The notes beneath the pieces are model-generated. The model was not told the origin of the DNA. It made no database searches and saw nothing but the letters and a program-made list of their open reading frames with translations. A program made the position numbers and the translations under genes. This document shows positions 25,009 to 33,429 of a DNA stretch of 64,000 bases, in pieces; position 1 is the first letter of the stretch, and each line of letters opens with the position of its first letter. Source of the stretch: Flavisolibacter longurius (GTDB lineage: Bacteria > Bacteroidota > Bacteroidia > Chitinophagales > Chitinophagaceae); the NCBI GenBank assembly GCA_013327885.1, contig JABUMY010000011.1, forward strand, positions 1 through 64,000, in the 5' to 3' direction.

Positions 25009-25854
25009 TTAATCAACCGTCGGGCATTTGTAAGACTGCAGGTTCAGGCTGATGGTGAACATGGCAGTTACAAACTGGTCTTTGTTCTGGCTGTTGCCCC
25101 GCTGGAGGTCTTTGCCGCCAATGCGGGTGCCCGTTTCGTAAGAGCGGTCCTGCAGCAGGAAGGCTATCGATGGCGTACCATCAGGGTTGGCCGGGAAGGC
25201 TGCCGGGTCGGCGTAGGTGCGGCTCACATCATCCAGGTAATCCGTGCCGGTGAAGCGGTAAAGCACTTCAAAGCCAAGGTTAATGCGTTCGTTCAGGGCA
25301 TATTTCAGTCCAACGCCCAGCGGAATGGCCAGCGCCATGGTGCCGTATTGCTTGCGGTCGGGGTAAAGCGTACTGCCTTGCCCTTCGGTACCCAATTGGC
25401 GCAGGTTGTATTTTTCATCTTTCAGGTAAGCATAAGGGTCGTAGCTGAAAGCACTCACACCCAGGGTAACATAAGGCGTAAACCGGAAATCAGGATCGCC
25501 GGGCATAAAGCGGTAAAAATTAAAATCACCCTGCAGCGCCAGTTCCCACACATTGGTATTGAAGCTCAGGTTACGCCGGCGCATGGATTCGTTATGCGTG
25601 TTGTACACATCTGAATACCCCAGTTGGGCAAAGTTGCCGGCAAGACGCAGGGCTATGTAGTTGCCAAAGTTTTTGCGGAAAAACAAACCAGCCGCCAGTT
25701 TTGGGCGGTTCAGCTTTGCTCTTGTATTCAAATCACCAAAATAATGACCCGCACCCAGGCCAAAGCCAAATTCTCCCTCCTGCACAATACTGTTTTGGGA
25801 TAACAAGGTCAGCGGCAGGCTAAGGCATAAAGCAGCAAAAAATTTCTTCATCAC
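25009..25854 (-). CDS. DUF6089 outer-membrane protein
   Basis: This 281-residue exported barrel-like protein has signal peptide KKFFAALCLSLPLTLLS, then the family start EGEFGFGLGAGHYFGDLNT, FFRKNFGNYIALRLAGNF and FRFTPYVTLGVSAFSYDPYA. Family members occur beside isoprenyl transferase, NAD kinase and POTRA-barrel genes in Bacteroidota, as here. The function is unknown but envelope-related by context. A piece of the gene (about residues 123-155) is duplicated as a pseudogene fragment at 46763-46866. Confidence 0.85.
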   Translation of the reverse strand: MMKKFFAALCLSLPLTLLSQNSIVQEGEFGFGLGAGHYFGDLNTRAKLNRPKLAAGLFFRKNFGNYIALRLAGNFAQLGYSDVYNTHNESMRRRNLSFNTNVWELALQGDFNFYRFMPGDPDFRFTPYVTLGVSAFSYDPYAYLKDEKYNLRQLGTEGQGSTLYPDRKQYGTMALAIPLGVGLKYALNERINLGFEVLYRFTGTDYLDDVSRTYADPAAFPANPDGTPSIAFLLQDRSYETGTRIGGKDLQRGNSQNKDQFVTAMFTISLNLQSYKCPTVD

Positions 25855-26008
25855 GATACAAATTCGGGTCTAACTAGGTTAACGAAAAAAAGGATCTTTT
25901 GGTATTAGCGTTGGGAGGAATTAGAGGCAATGTATTCATAGACAGTCAAAATTCAAAAGCATTTCCTAAAAAACTGATGCCCGGCAAGAAACTTCCACTT
26001 CAAACGGG

Positions 26009-26887
26009 CTAATTGCGCTTATCCAATCCCCAGCTGAGCTTGTTACGCAAGGTTTGGAGAAAATTATTCTCATTCAGGCGAACAAGGTTGATGGGGAAAT
26101 TTTCTTTTCGCACAGCCAGCAATACATTTTTATCCACCCATTCGCGGCGGGAATCCAAGGCGCAGATGATCTCATCGGCCCGGCTTTCGACTTCAAACGA
26201 AACAATGGTGTTATCCGGGATCACGATCGGACGTACGTTGAGGTTGTGCGGGGCAATGGGCGTGAGCACAAAAGAACCCGATTCGGGAAACACCACCGGG
26301 CCGCCGCAGCTTAACGAATAACCTGTGGAGCCGGTTGGCGTGGCCAGGATAAGGCCATCAGCCCAATAGGTATTCAGCAGCTCTCCGTTGATGTACGTGT
26401 GAATTTTGATCATCGGTGCAATGTCACGCTTGTGAATGGCAAATTCATTCAGGGCATAAGGCACATCGTTAAAAAGAGGAATGTTGGAGTCGAGGTGGAT
26501 GAGCGAACGCTTGTCAATAATATAGGATCGGCGGGCAAGTGCCTTCACGGCTTCAGCCATTTCATCAGGACCGATGGAAGCCAGGAAGCCCAAGCGGCCA
26601 AAGTTGATGCCTACAACCGGGATGGCTTTTTCGCGGATGAGTGTTACGGTGTCGAGCAGGGTTCCATCGCCGCCAAGGCTGATCAAAAAATCAATGTCGC
26701 CCTTTAGCTGTGAGTGGTGTGAGAAGGTTTCGGTATCTGCCGGCAGGCTAAGGTGCCGCACCAGTTGATCGTAGTAATCCGAATAAACCACGATCTCGAT
26801 CTCCTCCTTCGCAAGCTCGTCAAAAAAGGCCTGTATCGTATGTTGCTGGGTGCTATCCAGCACCCGGCCATAAATCGCTACTTTCAA
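26009..26887 (-). CDS. nadK: NAD kinase
   Basis: This enzyme phosphorylates NAD to NADP. The catalytic motif is ISLGGDGTLLDTV (GGDG), followed by GINFGRLGFLA, TPTGSTGYSLSCGGPVVFP and the later ALDSRREW. At 292 residues it is typical. The ATG at 26887 begins MKVAIYGRVLD, the expected start of Bacteroidota homologues. A family C word element fills the gap to the POTRA-barrel gene upstream. DUF6089 lies 154 bases downstream on the same strand. Confidence 0.95.
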   Translation of the reverse strand: MKVAIYGRVLDSTQQHTIQAFFDELAKEEIEIVVYSDYYDQLVRHLSLPADTETFSHHSQLKGDIDFLISLGGDGTLLDTVTLIREKAIPVVGINFGRLGFLASIGPDEMAEAVKALARRSYIIDKRSLIHLDSNIPLFNDVPYALNEFAIHKRDIAPMIKIHTYINGELLNTYWADGLILATPTGSTGYSLSCGGPVVFPESGSFVLTPIAPHNLNVRPIVIPDNTIVSFEVESRADEIICALDSRREWVDKNVLLAVRKENFPINLVRLNENNFLQTLRNKLSWGLDKRN

Positions 26888-26892
26888 AATAA

Positions 26893-26962
26893 TTTCCCGT
26901 TTACTGTTTGCAGTTTACCGTTTACGGTGTTTAACAACTGTAAACAGTAAACGGTAAACTAT
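26893..26962. repeat. Self-complementary word element, family C (copy 2)
   Basis: GTTTACTGTTTGCAGTTTAC and CGTTTACGGTG face CTGTAAACAGTAAACGGTAAAC. The element fills the 82-base space between the stop of the POTRA-barrel gene and the NAD kinase start almost exactly. Confidence 0.7.
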
Positions 26963-26969
26963 CAACGTT

Positions 26970-28418
26970 CTATTGATGTAAATATAGAGCGTTTTGCCCT
27001 AACTGGTTAAAGCTCCATTCGATCTTGAAGATAAGGTCGGCAAAGGCAATAATATCCAGGCCCAACCCGCTGCTGTACAGCATTTTGTTATTGAGCTGGT
27101 TGTAATGCTGCGATGTGTTGGGGTTGTACGAATACCCGGCATTGACATAGGTTTTGGCAAAGACTTTCAGGGGTATGCTGCGCAGCGACTTAAACCATTT
27201 GTTATTGGGAAGCGGGATCTCTGTTTTAATAATGTTGTAACCCACCGTTGCCTTGGTATAGCCACCCACTACGCCATCTACAATATAGTTTTCGTAGCCC
27301 TGCAGGTAGGCATCGCCATACCCCATAAACCGCTGTGTTATATAAGGCTGGCGGAACGGCAGCTTCAGCACGCCACCGGCAGTAAGGCCAAAATAGGATT
27401 TGGTGGTGACGGGCCAGTAGTTACTACCTGTGGCGGTTATCTGCCAAAGGTTGATGGCCCCGCCAAAGCCGGCTTTTTGCAGCGAAACATTGCCCTTGCG
27501 GCCGCGGGTGGGATAAGGATTAAAATCCAGGTCAAGGAAGGAAAGGTTATACGTAAAATATGGATAGCTGAACGAGTTGTTGGCCGGTGCGTACAGGGCA
27601 TTCAGCTTCATCACCGTATCGGCCACACGGTTGTAGTTAAAGCCTACGGTAAAGGTGTGCTTTGTTTTGATGGCGGGACGGTAAGCCACATCCACAGAGC
27701 TTTCTACAAATTCGTAGAGATAGCCATCGGGATTTTTTACCGGCAGCAGCTTGTTTTTCGATGTGGCGTAGTTGAGCTCACGGTTTTTGCCATGCGTAAA
27801 ATTGATGCTCGACGACCATTTCAGTTCCCTGTCCAAGAAAAAGCCCTGGTACTGCAGCGTGAATTTTTTGGTGTAGCCATTGGCAAGATGTAGGTGCATT
27901 TTATCGCCGCGGCCCGAAAAATTGTATTGCGAAAGTTTTAACCCATAATTGAGGTGCTCCAGCTTGCGGCCCCTTTCGTTCCATTGCGAGAAAGTGCCGT
28001 TGGCCACCCGAACAAAAGGCTGGGGATAAAAATACCAGCGTTCTTCCACCTCGATATTAATAAAAACATCCCTGCCCTGCAGGCTCCGCAGGGTTACTTC
28101 CACCGAGCGGAAAAGCGTTGTGTTCATCAGTTGCCGCTTCGACTGCTCCAGCTTTTCAATGATCTCGGGCAGTGGGTACGCCTCGCCGGTGGAAAAAGAA
28201 AGCTCCCGCAAAACGGTTGACCGGCGGGTTCGTTTGATGCCACTTACGGTAATTTCTTTTATGGAAAAGGTAACATTGGAAGTTGTATCCAATACAGCTT
28301 CTTCGGGGGTTTTGGTAGAATAAAAATAGGTCTGCGCACCAGAAGCCTCCTGTGCGGAAAGTCGCTTGCTCACGAAAAGCAACACCCAGCATCCCAGTAT
28401 CAGCAAGCAAGTTTTCAT
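26970..28418 (-). CDS. POTRA plus outer-membrane surface-antigen barrel (BamA/TamA-like, short)
   Basis: This is a 482-residue outer-membrane protein. After the signal peptide (LLILGCWVLLFVSKRLSAQ) one POTRA-like domain is visible (VSGIKRTRRSTVLRELSFSTG to FINIEVEERWYF), then a barrel ending with ADLIFKIEWSFNQLG. With only one POTRA domain it is shorter than BamA and likely a specialised relative. The conserved neighbourhood with NAD kinase, DUF6089 and uppS suggests an envelope-biogenesis role. Substrate unknown. Confidence 0.82.
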   Translation of the reverse strand: MKTCLLILGCWVLLFVSKRLSAQEASGAQTYFYSTKTPEEAVLDTTSNVTFSIKEITVSGIKRTRRSTVLRELSFSTGEAYPLPEIIEKLEQSKRQLMNTTLFRSVEVTLRSLQGRDVFINIEVEERWYFYPQPFVRVANGTFSQWNERGRKLEHLNYGLKLSQYNFSGRGDKMHLHLANGYTKKFTLQYQGFFLDRELKWSSSINFTHGKNRELNYATSKNKLLPVKNPDGYLYEFVESSVDVAYRPAIKTKHTFTVGFNYNRVADTVMKLNALYAPANNSFSYPYFTYNLSFLDLDFNPYPTRGRKGNVSLQKAGFGGAINLWQITATGSNYWPVTTKSYFGLTAGGVLKLPFRQPYITQRFMGYGDAYLQGYENYIVDGVVGGYTKATVGYNIIKTEIPLPNNKWFKSLRSIPLKVFAKTYVNAGYSYNPNTSQHYNQLNNKMLYSSGLGLDIIAFADLIFKIEWSFNQLGQNALYLHQ

Positions 28419-28651
28419 TAGCGGCCTATCCTCACAAAAATTGTATTAAAATAACGTACCCAGCCCACAAAAAGGTTTGAAAGTGAAAAGGAAGTTAAAG
28501 GAAAATCCAATACAACGAACAGGGAGTGTTTGCGCAGACCACTATAAATCACAGGTTTGAGCAGTTTGTAAAGCCAATCTTCCTTGAAAATAATTTTTTG
28601 TAAAGGATTGTTGTAAGCGACGATAATTTACCTTTTTGCAGCACTGCTTTT

Positions 28652-29308
28652 CTAAATGCTGAGGTAATTCATCAGGTTATCGTAATTGGTTTGCAACTCA
28701 TTTTGGTAGAGTTCCTCGCCAAAATAATATTTCACATTGTACTCGTAGCGCTGAAAGGTGCTGACAAGATCCGACACCTCCACTTTGTTTACCCGGATGG
28801 TAACCTGGATGGTTCCGCTTTCGGGATCGGTAAAGGTGTTAAGCTGGGTAATCTGCGCATCAACCGATTCTACAATGCGGTTGATCTCTGTAAACGAATA
28901 CTGTTGTGTCTCCACTTCCAGCACAATCAGCGCACCGGGCTGGCTGAGGCTCATAAAATCCGATGCATTGCGCAGCAGGTCGGTATAGGTAACAATGCCC
29001 AGTAGTTGCTTTTCTTCTACCACCGGAACAATGCTTAACTTGTTGACGACCGCTGTTTGAATGGCTTTTAAAAAATGTTCGTTTGCCTGCACCGAAGTGC
29101 TGCCATCAGAGATAGGCAAATTGGTAAGCTGTGTTTCTTCGTCGTTCTGCAGCAATTGTTCTTCGCTGATGATCCCGAGGTAGCTGTCATTCTCCACCAC
29201 CGGCAGGTGCGCCACATGATAATCGTTCATGAGCTGAAGCGCATGAAAAACCGTATCGTCTTTGTGGAGATATGGAATAGCGTTCGATATGAGATCACGG
29301 GTTAACAT
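28652..29308 (-). CDS. CBS-domain protein
   Basis: This is a 218-residue cytosolic protein with a CBS pair at about residues 1-125 (MLTRDLISNAIPYLHKDDTV, HVAHLPVVENDSYLGIISEE, KLSIVPVVEEKQLLGIVTYT), then an ACT-like C-terminal domain. CBS pairs bind adenosine nucleotides and regulate linked functions. The ATG at 29308 is chosen because the domain begins there. The 14 residues upstream overlap the next gene's region. It is on the minus strand between the POTRA-barrel gene and an alpha/beta hydrolase gene. Its partner is not known. Confidence 0.85.
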   Translation of the reverse strand: MLTRDLISNAIPYLHKDDTVFHALQLMNDYHVAHLPVVENDSYLGIISEEQLLQNDEETQLTNLPISDGSTSVQANEHFLKAIQTAVVNKLSIVPVVEEKQLLGIVTYTDLLRNASDFMSLSQPGALIVLEVETQQYSFTEINRIVESVDAQITQLNTFTDPESGTIQVTIRVNKVEVSDLVSTFQRYEYNVKYYFGEELYQNELQTNYDNLMNYLSI

Positions 29309-29342
29309 AGAACGGTGATATATAGAAATAAGACAAGCGAAC

Positions 29343-30119
29343 CTATACAACTGTTGCAGTGGCCGCCAGTTTTTTCAAAAAATTCTCTAAAATAACATTA
29401 AACTCCCCGGGCTGTTCCATCATGGGCGCATGGCCGCAACGGTCAATCAAATGGAGCTCGCTGTTTGGGATTAAACGTTGAAATTCCCGTGCCACAAAAG
29501 GTGGTGTGATGGTATCGTTGGCACCCCACACCAGCAGCGTGGGTTGCTTGATGTTGTTCAGCTCTTCGCCCAGGTTGTTGCGAATGGCGCTTTTGGCCAG
29601 GGCAATGATCTTAATGACCTTTAACCGGTTGCGGGTAATTTCAAACACCTCGTCCACCAGTTCTTTGGTGGCCATGGCCGGATCATAAAACGTCAGTTCC
29701 GTCTTCTTTCGTATATATTCGTAATCGCCCCGTTTGGGGTAAGTATCACCCATGCCGTTTTCAAACAATCCCGAAGATCCGGTGAGGATCAGCGATTTTA
29801 TCCGCTCGGGGTGCTTTAGCGTATGCACCAGCGCCACATGGCCGCCCAGCGAATTGCCCAGCAGGTGCACTCCGCGGTAATCTTTTGTTTCTAAAAATTT
29901 GTGAACATGCTTGGCCAGCCCGCCAACGGTTGTGTGTAAAATATCCAGCTCAAACAGCGGCAGCAGGGGAACCACCACCTTGTACTGGTGCCTGAAATGT
30001 TCCACCAGGTCTTTAAAGTTGCTCAAGGCGCCAAATAACCCGTGCAGCAATACGAGGGGTTCGCCTTCTCCCTCTTCAACATACTTAAACCTTCCTTGTT
30101 CTTTTACCTGGTACTGCAT
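29343..30119 (-). CDS. Alpha/beta-fold hydrolase
   Basis: This 258-residue hydrolase has the oxyanion-hole motif LLHGLFGALSNF, the nucleophile elbow LLGNSLGGHVAL (Ser in GNSLGG), the acid region LLVWGANDTITPP and the catalytic His in DRCGHAPMMEQP. All three triad members are therefore present. Substrate specificity cannot be derived. It is 34 bases upstream of the CBS gene on the same strand and probably cotranscribed. Confidence 0.92.
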   Translation of the reverse strand: MQYQVKEQGRFKYVEEGEGEPLVLLHGLFGALSNFKDLVEHFRHQYKVVVPLLPLFELDILHTTVGGLAKHVHKFLETKDYRGVHLLGNSLGGHVALVHTLKHPERIKSLILTGSSGLFENGMGDTYPKRGDYEYIRKKTELTFYDPAMATKELVDEVFEITRNRLKVIKIIALAKSAIRNNLGEELNNIKQPTLLVWGANDTITPPFVAREFQRLIPNSELHLIDRCGHAPMMEQPGEFNVILENFLKKLAATATVV

Positions 30120-30292
30120 GAATCTGTGTTCTGATGTTGCTAAAGTAACTGTTTTTTAGTTAAGGCAATTTGCAGAAAGCCAGCAGGCAACGGGCTTCTT
30201 TTCCCTCTTTGCCTGCTCCCAACCACCCGCTGTAATTGCGGTTGCTGGATGGGCAGCGCAACAAGATGACTGCTTGCCATCGCGGTGTCCCG

Positions 30293-30835
30293 TCAGGGTG
30301 TTACCTTGTTAGTACCCACTTCTTCAAAAAAGCGAAGCAATTCGGCAAACATATCCCGAAAGAGAGGAATAACTGTGCCAAGTGCAGCCAGTAGTTTTGG
30401 CGCAAGCGGTGCCACATACGGGTAAACAACCGAGGCTTCAACCGTGGCCGGCTGCAGCACGCCAAGCTGCGTGGCATAAAACAGGATAATGCTGTAGATA
30501 AAATAATAAATGAGGATGTAAAACAAAACACCGCCAATGCGGTTGAGCCATCCGAGCATCATCATTTTTACCGCACCTTCAATGGCTTTGGCGCCCAGCC
30601 TTACCAGCAATACCACCAGTGCAAATACCACCAGGAAGGAAATAAACGGCAGCCAGCGTTGCGACACCTGCACATTGGTGCCGATATAATCGGCCACAAA
30701 CGTAGACAGCTTGAGTGCAGCTGCCAGCCCCACCAGGTAAGCCAGGAAGGAAAACACGGCCACGATAAGGCCCTTGCTCAATCCTTTGAACAAAGCCATG
30801 AGGAGGAGAATGATTGCGATAATGTCGATCAGCAT
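30293..30835 (-). CDS. CvpA-family membrane protein
   Basis: This is a 180-residue protein with four hydrophobic segments, starting MLIDIIAIILLLMALFKGLS, the hallmark of CvpA-like proteins, followed by KGLIVAVFSFLAYLVGLAAA. The family is linked to colicin V production and envelope stress. The ATG at 30835 is used rather than an upstream codon at 30883, whose extra residues come from a word element. It follows the YqeY gene, separated only by the family D element. Confidence 0.85.
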   Translation of the reverse strand: MLIDIIAIILLLMALFKGLSKGLIVAVFSFLAYLVGLAAALKLSTFVADYIGTNVQVSQRWLPFISFLVVFALVVLLVRLGAKAIEGAVKMMMLGWLNRIGGVLFYILIYYFIYSIILFYATQLGVLQPATVEASVVYPYVAPLAPKLLAALGTVIPLFRDMFAELLRFFEEVGTNKVTP

Positions 30836-30838
30836 AGG

Positions 30839-30911
30839 GAGAAGTAGGCAGCAGGCAGTAGGCAGTAAGCAGTCCGGCTCCAATTGCCTACTGCGTACTG
30901 CTTACTGCCTA
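30839..30911. repeat. Self-complementary word element, family D
   Basis: AGTAGGCAGCAGGCAGTAGG with CAGTAAGCAG faces TTGCCTACTGCGTACTGC with TTACTGCCTACT. The arms pair over about 30 bases with a few mismatches. The element fills the 79 bases between the YqeY stop and the CvpA start. Confidence 0.75.
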
Positions 30912-30914
30912 CTC

Positions 30915-31367
30915 TTATTTGGCAAGTAGCTCTTTCACCGCTGCCGAAATGGATTTGCCATCGGCACGGCCGGCCAGTTGCTTGGTGGCCACACCCATCA
31001 CCTTGCCCATATCGGCTGGAGAGGCGGCACCGGTTTGAGTAATGATCGATTGCAGTTCGGCCCGCAATTCTTCGGGGCTCAACTGTTTGGGCAGGAACTT
31101 TTCAATCACCCGGATCTCTTCTTCTTCCTTTTGGGCCAGGTCGGCTCTGGATTGCTGCTGAAAGATCTCCAACGAGTCTTTGCGCTGCTTTACCATTTTC
31201 TGCAGCACGGCCAGTTCTTTTTCTTCCGTGATCTCGCCGCCAGCACCGGGTTCGGTTTTGGCTTTGATGATCTCGGCTTTGATGGCCCGCAGTCCCCGCA
31301 GGGCTGCTTCGTCTTTTGCTTTCATAGCCTCTTTCATTTCGGCCATGATCTGTTGTTCCAAACGCAT
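30915..31367 (-). CDS. GatB/YqeY-domain protein
   Basis: This is a 150-residue cytosolic helical protein of the YqeY family, related to the tail of the GatB amidotransferase. The features are MAEMKEAMKAKDEAALRGLRAIKAEI at the N-terminus, KMVKQRKDSLEIF in the middle, and MGKVMGVATKQLAGRADGKSI near the end. A role in tRNA-dependent amidation is suspected for the family but not proven. A family D word element follows the stop, then cvpA on the same strand. Confidence 0.92.
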   Translation of the reverse strand: MRLEQQIMAEMKEAMKAKDEAALRGLRAIKAEIIKAKTEPGAGGEITEEKELAVLQKMVKQRKDSLEIFQQQSRADLAQKEEEEIRVIEKFLPKQLSPEELRAELQSIITQTGAASPADMGKVMGVATKQLAGRADGKSISAAVKELLAK

Positions 31368-31378
31368 ATAGAAAAGGT

Positions 31379-31463
31379 TTGTAGTGGGTAGTTTGTGGTT
31401 TGTAGTTATGTGTGCAGGCCTCCCTTATCCTTATCCTCAGCCTCAGCCTCAACCTCAGGCTTA
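31379..31463. repeat. Word element, family G
   Basis: GTAGTGGGTAGTTTGTGG and TTTGTAGTTATG words (31379-31409) are followed by CTTATCCTTATCCTCAGCC and repeated CTCAGCC words (31427-31460). It lies between gldC and yqeY, and the gldC stop codon (minus strand TAA, next to TGAGG words) is inside it. There is little pairing between its two halves. Confidence 0.55.
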
Positions 31464-31811
31464 GCCTGCCTTGTTCTCTTTCATCTGCTCTTCCTGGAAC
31501 TTCTGGTAGAACTGCTGTGCAAAGGCTTTCATTTCATCGGTCAATGCCGTCATGCGGGTGGCCCGCTGAAAGGTATCGGCCATCGTCATCATGGTCTGGT
31601 AATAAAAATCAGCCATTTCGTCCACCATCATTTTCTGTGTCCACAGGTCAATGCGCAGGGCCGCTTTGTCGGCACCGTCCCAAAGCGAAAGCATAAACGC
31701 TTTTGCCTGTTGTGGTCTTTCAATGGTACTGTCGGTAGCCGACCACTCGATAGCGGATGGCACTTTCTGCTCATCCAGCTCTACATCTATTTTTATCGTT
31801 GATTTTGCCAT
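31461..31811 (-). CDS. gldC: Gliding motility / type IX secretion protein GldC
   Basis: This is a 116-residue cytosolic protein. The family-specific stretches are AKSTIKIDVELDEQKVP, AFMLSLWDGADKAALRIDLW and VDEMADFYYQTMMTMADTF. GldC is found in Bacteroidota with gliding motility and the type IX secretion system, and is thought to stabilise the GldB component. The ATG at 31811 matches the family start. Upstream, CGAAGATA at 31829-31836 (minus TATCTTCG) may be a -7 box. Its presence agrees with the T9SS-tailed protein at 14617. Confidence 0.9.
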   Translation of the reverse strand: MAKSTIKIDVELDEQKVPSAIEWSATDSTIERPQQAKAFMLSLWDGADKAALRIDLWTQKMMVDEMADFYYQTMMTMADTFQRATRMTALTDEMKAFAQQFYQKFQEEQMKENKAG

Positions 31812-31847
31812 GTGTTGCTTTTTCGCCGCGAAGATAGGCAGGGACAA

Positions 31848-31885
31848 CGTGAGACGTGAGACGGGAAACGACAAACGTGAAACTG
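31848..31885. repeat. Word element, family A (copy 3, half)
   Basis: GACAACGTGAGACGTGAGACG with GGAAACGACAAACGTGAAAC shows the family A words on one arm. A convincing complementary arm was not found. It lies upstream of gldC and downstream of the glycosyltransferase stop. Confidence 0.55.
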
Positions 31886-31968
31886 AAGGCTCATTTTCTT
31901 TCTGTTCGTCTTACGATAGTTTGTTTGTGCTTCGTTACCTTATTAACCTGTCAACTAATCAACCTCGC

Positions 31969-33093
31969 TCACTTCGCCGCCCTTTCCACCGCTTCCCACA
32001 GCAGGGCCGCCGTTCGCTCCCAAGTGTATTGTTCCGAAAGGGGCAGGGCATTTTCGAGCAGCTCTTTGCGTTCGCCTTCGTTTTTGTAAATGAACATGAG
32101 CTTGTAGGCAAGATCGTCCACGTTGTCCGGGTCAAAATAAAGAGCAGCGCCACCACTAATCTCTTCCATGGCCGAATCTTTCGATGTCAGCACCGGCACG
32201 CCGCACCGCATAGCCTCCGCCACCGGCACACCAAAGCCTTCAAAAAAGGAAGGGTACACCATCGCATAGGCCGAAGCCGTCAGCGGGGCCAGTTTTTCCT
32301 CCGGCAGGTAACCTGTGAGCACCACGTCGTCCTTGTATTTGTAAGTTTTTAGCAGTTCCCGGAATTCATCATTCTTCCAGGCCAGCCGGCCGGCCAGTAC
32401 CAGCTTCAGGGAACTTTGCAAGCGGCGTTTAAAAACAGAATAGGCCTTAAGCAGGTTTACCAGGTTCTTACGCGGCTGAATGGCACCGGTATAAAGAAAA
32501 TATTCCGCTCCATCAGTGTACTTCTCCTTTACCGCCATCTTTTCGTCAAACGAAAAGGGCCGGAAGATTTCTTTTACGCCATTGTACACCACCGAAATCT
32601 TTGCCGGGTCCGTACCGTATTTGCTAACGATATCATTCCTGGAAAAACCAGATACCGTGGCCACCGTTTGGGCCCTCCGCACAAATTTTGGCGTGAAATA
32701 TTTGTAATAGGCGAGGTGCGATCCCTGGTAGCCTTCGGGATGGTGCAAAAATCCAAGATCATGTACCACGAGGCATTGCGGTACGCGGGTGGTCAGCGAG
32801 CATTGCCCGTCGGGAGAAAGAAACACATCGGCCCCGATCCTGCGCAACCGGCGGGTGACTGCCACATCAAACCAATACTTCCAAAGCAAGGGGTGACGGG
32901 TTTGCGGCGAAAGCACATGACCGGTAACATTGTGGGCAAACAGGTAGTCTTGCAGAAAAGGACGGTCAAAGAAAAAATGAAACTGGTGTTCGGGATGTTG
33001 CTGAACCATACGGCGTAACACTTCCCGGCTGAAATAGCCAAAGCCCTCCAGGTGGGTATCGAGCAAAAACCGTGTGTTCACCGCTACGATCAT
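31969..33093 (-). CDS. GT4-type glycosyltransferase
   Basis: This 374-residue cytosolic or membrane-associated enzyme resembles GT-B-fold GT4 family mannosyltransferases. The nucleotide-sugar region shows FLYTGAIQPRKNLVNLLKAY, VLTGYLPEEKLAPL and the EX7E-like stretch FFEGFGVPVAEAMRCG, with the acidic residues in place. The conserved protein starts with MIVAVNTRFLL at 33093, although the frame is open further upstream. TACCTTTG ends six bases before the ATG, so the mRNA may be leaderless. The sugar and acceptor are not decidable. Confidence 0.9.
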   Translation of the reverse strand: MIVAVNTRFLLDTHLEGFGYFSREVLRRMVQQHPEHQFHFFFDRPFLQDYLFAHNVTGHVLSPQTRHPLLWKYWFDVAVTRRLRRIGADVFLSPDGQCSLTTRVPQCLVVHDLGFLHHPEGYQGSHLAYYKYFTPKFVRRAQTVATVSGFSRNDIVSKYGTDPAKISVVYNGVKEIFRPFSFDEKMAVKEKYTDGAEYFLYTGAIQPRKNLVNLLKAYSVFKRRLQSSLKLVLAGRLAWKNDEFRELLKTYKYKDDVVLTGYLPEEKLAPLTASAYAMVYPSFFEGFGVPVAEAMRCGVPVLTSKDSAMEEISGGAALYFDPDNVDDLAYKLMFIYKNEGERKELLENALPLSEQYTWERTAALLWEAVERAAK

Positions 33094-33099
33094 GGGGCG

Positions 33100-33107
33100 C
33101 AAAGGTA
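33100..33107 (-). promoter_or_regulatory. Candidate -7 box (TACCTTTG) of the glycosyltransferase
   Basis: The minus strand reads TACCTTTG ending six bases upstream of the ATG at 33093. If functional it predicts a leaderless or nearly leaderless transcript. The -33 element is not clear. Confidence 0.4.
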
Positions 33108-33394
33108 GTTGCGGAAACGTTGGGTGCTGCGAAAGAGCAAAAGACCGCCGCCGGCAAACCACCCGGTTGTTTAACGAATCGAATTGGGTAAAAAATTTCT
33201 TTCCACAACCGCTTGTGTTGTTATTCTTCAACAATTTTTTGTGGAAACATGATCCGCATCCGCTCACTTTACGCTGAAAAATTCTTTGGTATGACGTTTG
33301 TTTCAAACCTCTACGAACGCGAATGCTTCACCCTTAATCTTACAAAACGTAGTATAAACGACCTCTTAGGTGGAAGAGGATGGTGGCTTGTAAA

Positions 33395-33426
33395 AGGGGC
33401 CTTGGTTCGGGGCCCCTTTCTTTTTT
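33395..33426 (+). terminator. Orphan terminator-like hairpin
   Basis: AAAGGGGCC and GGCCCCTTT arms with a short loop (TTGGTTCGG), followed by CTTTTTTTT on the plus strand. No recognised gene lies upstream on the plus strand for more than 30 kb of mostly minus-strand genes except the open stretch at 33250. Confidence 0.6.
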
Positions 33427-33429
33427 TTC

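Noticed and set aside
25003-25614. Plus-strand frame of 203 codons opposite the DUF6089 gene
   Set aside because: It is antisense to a gene with signal peptide and family features. A similar shadow appears at the fragment at 46763.
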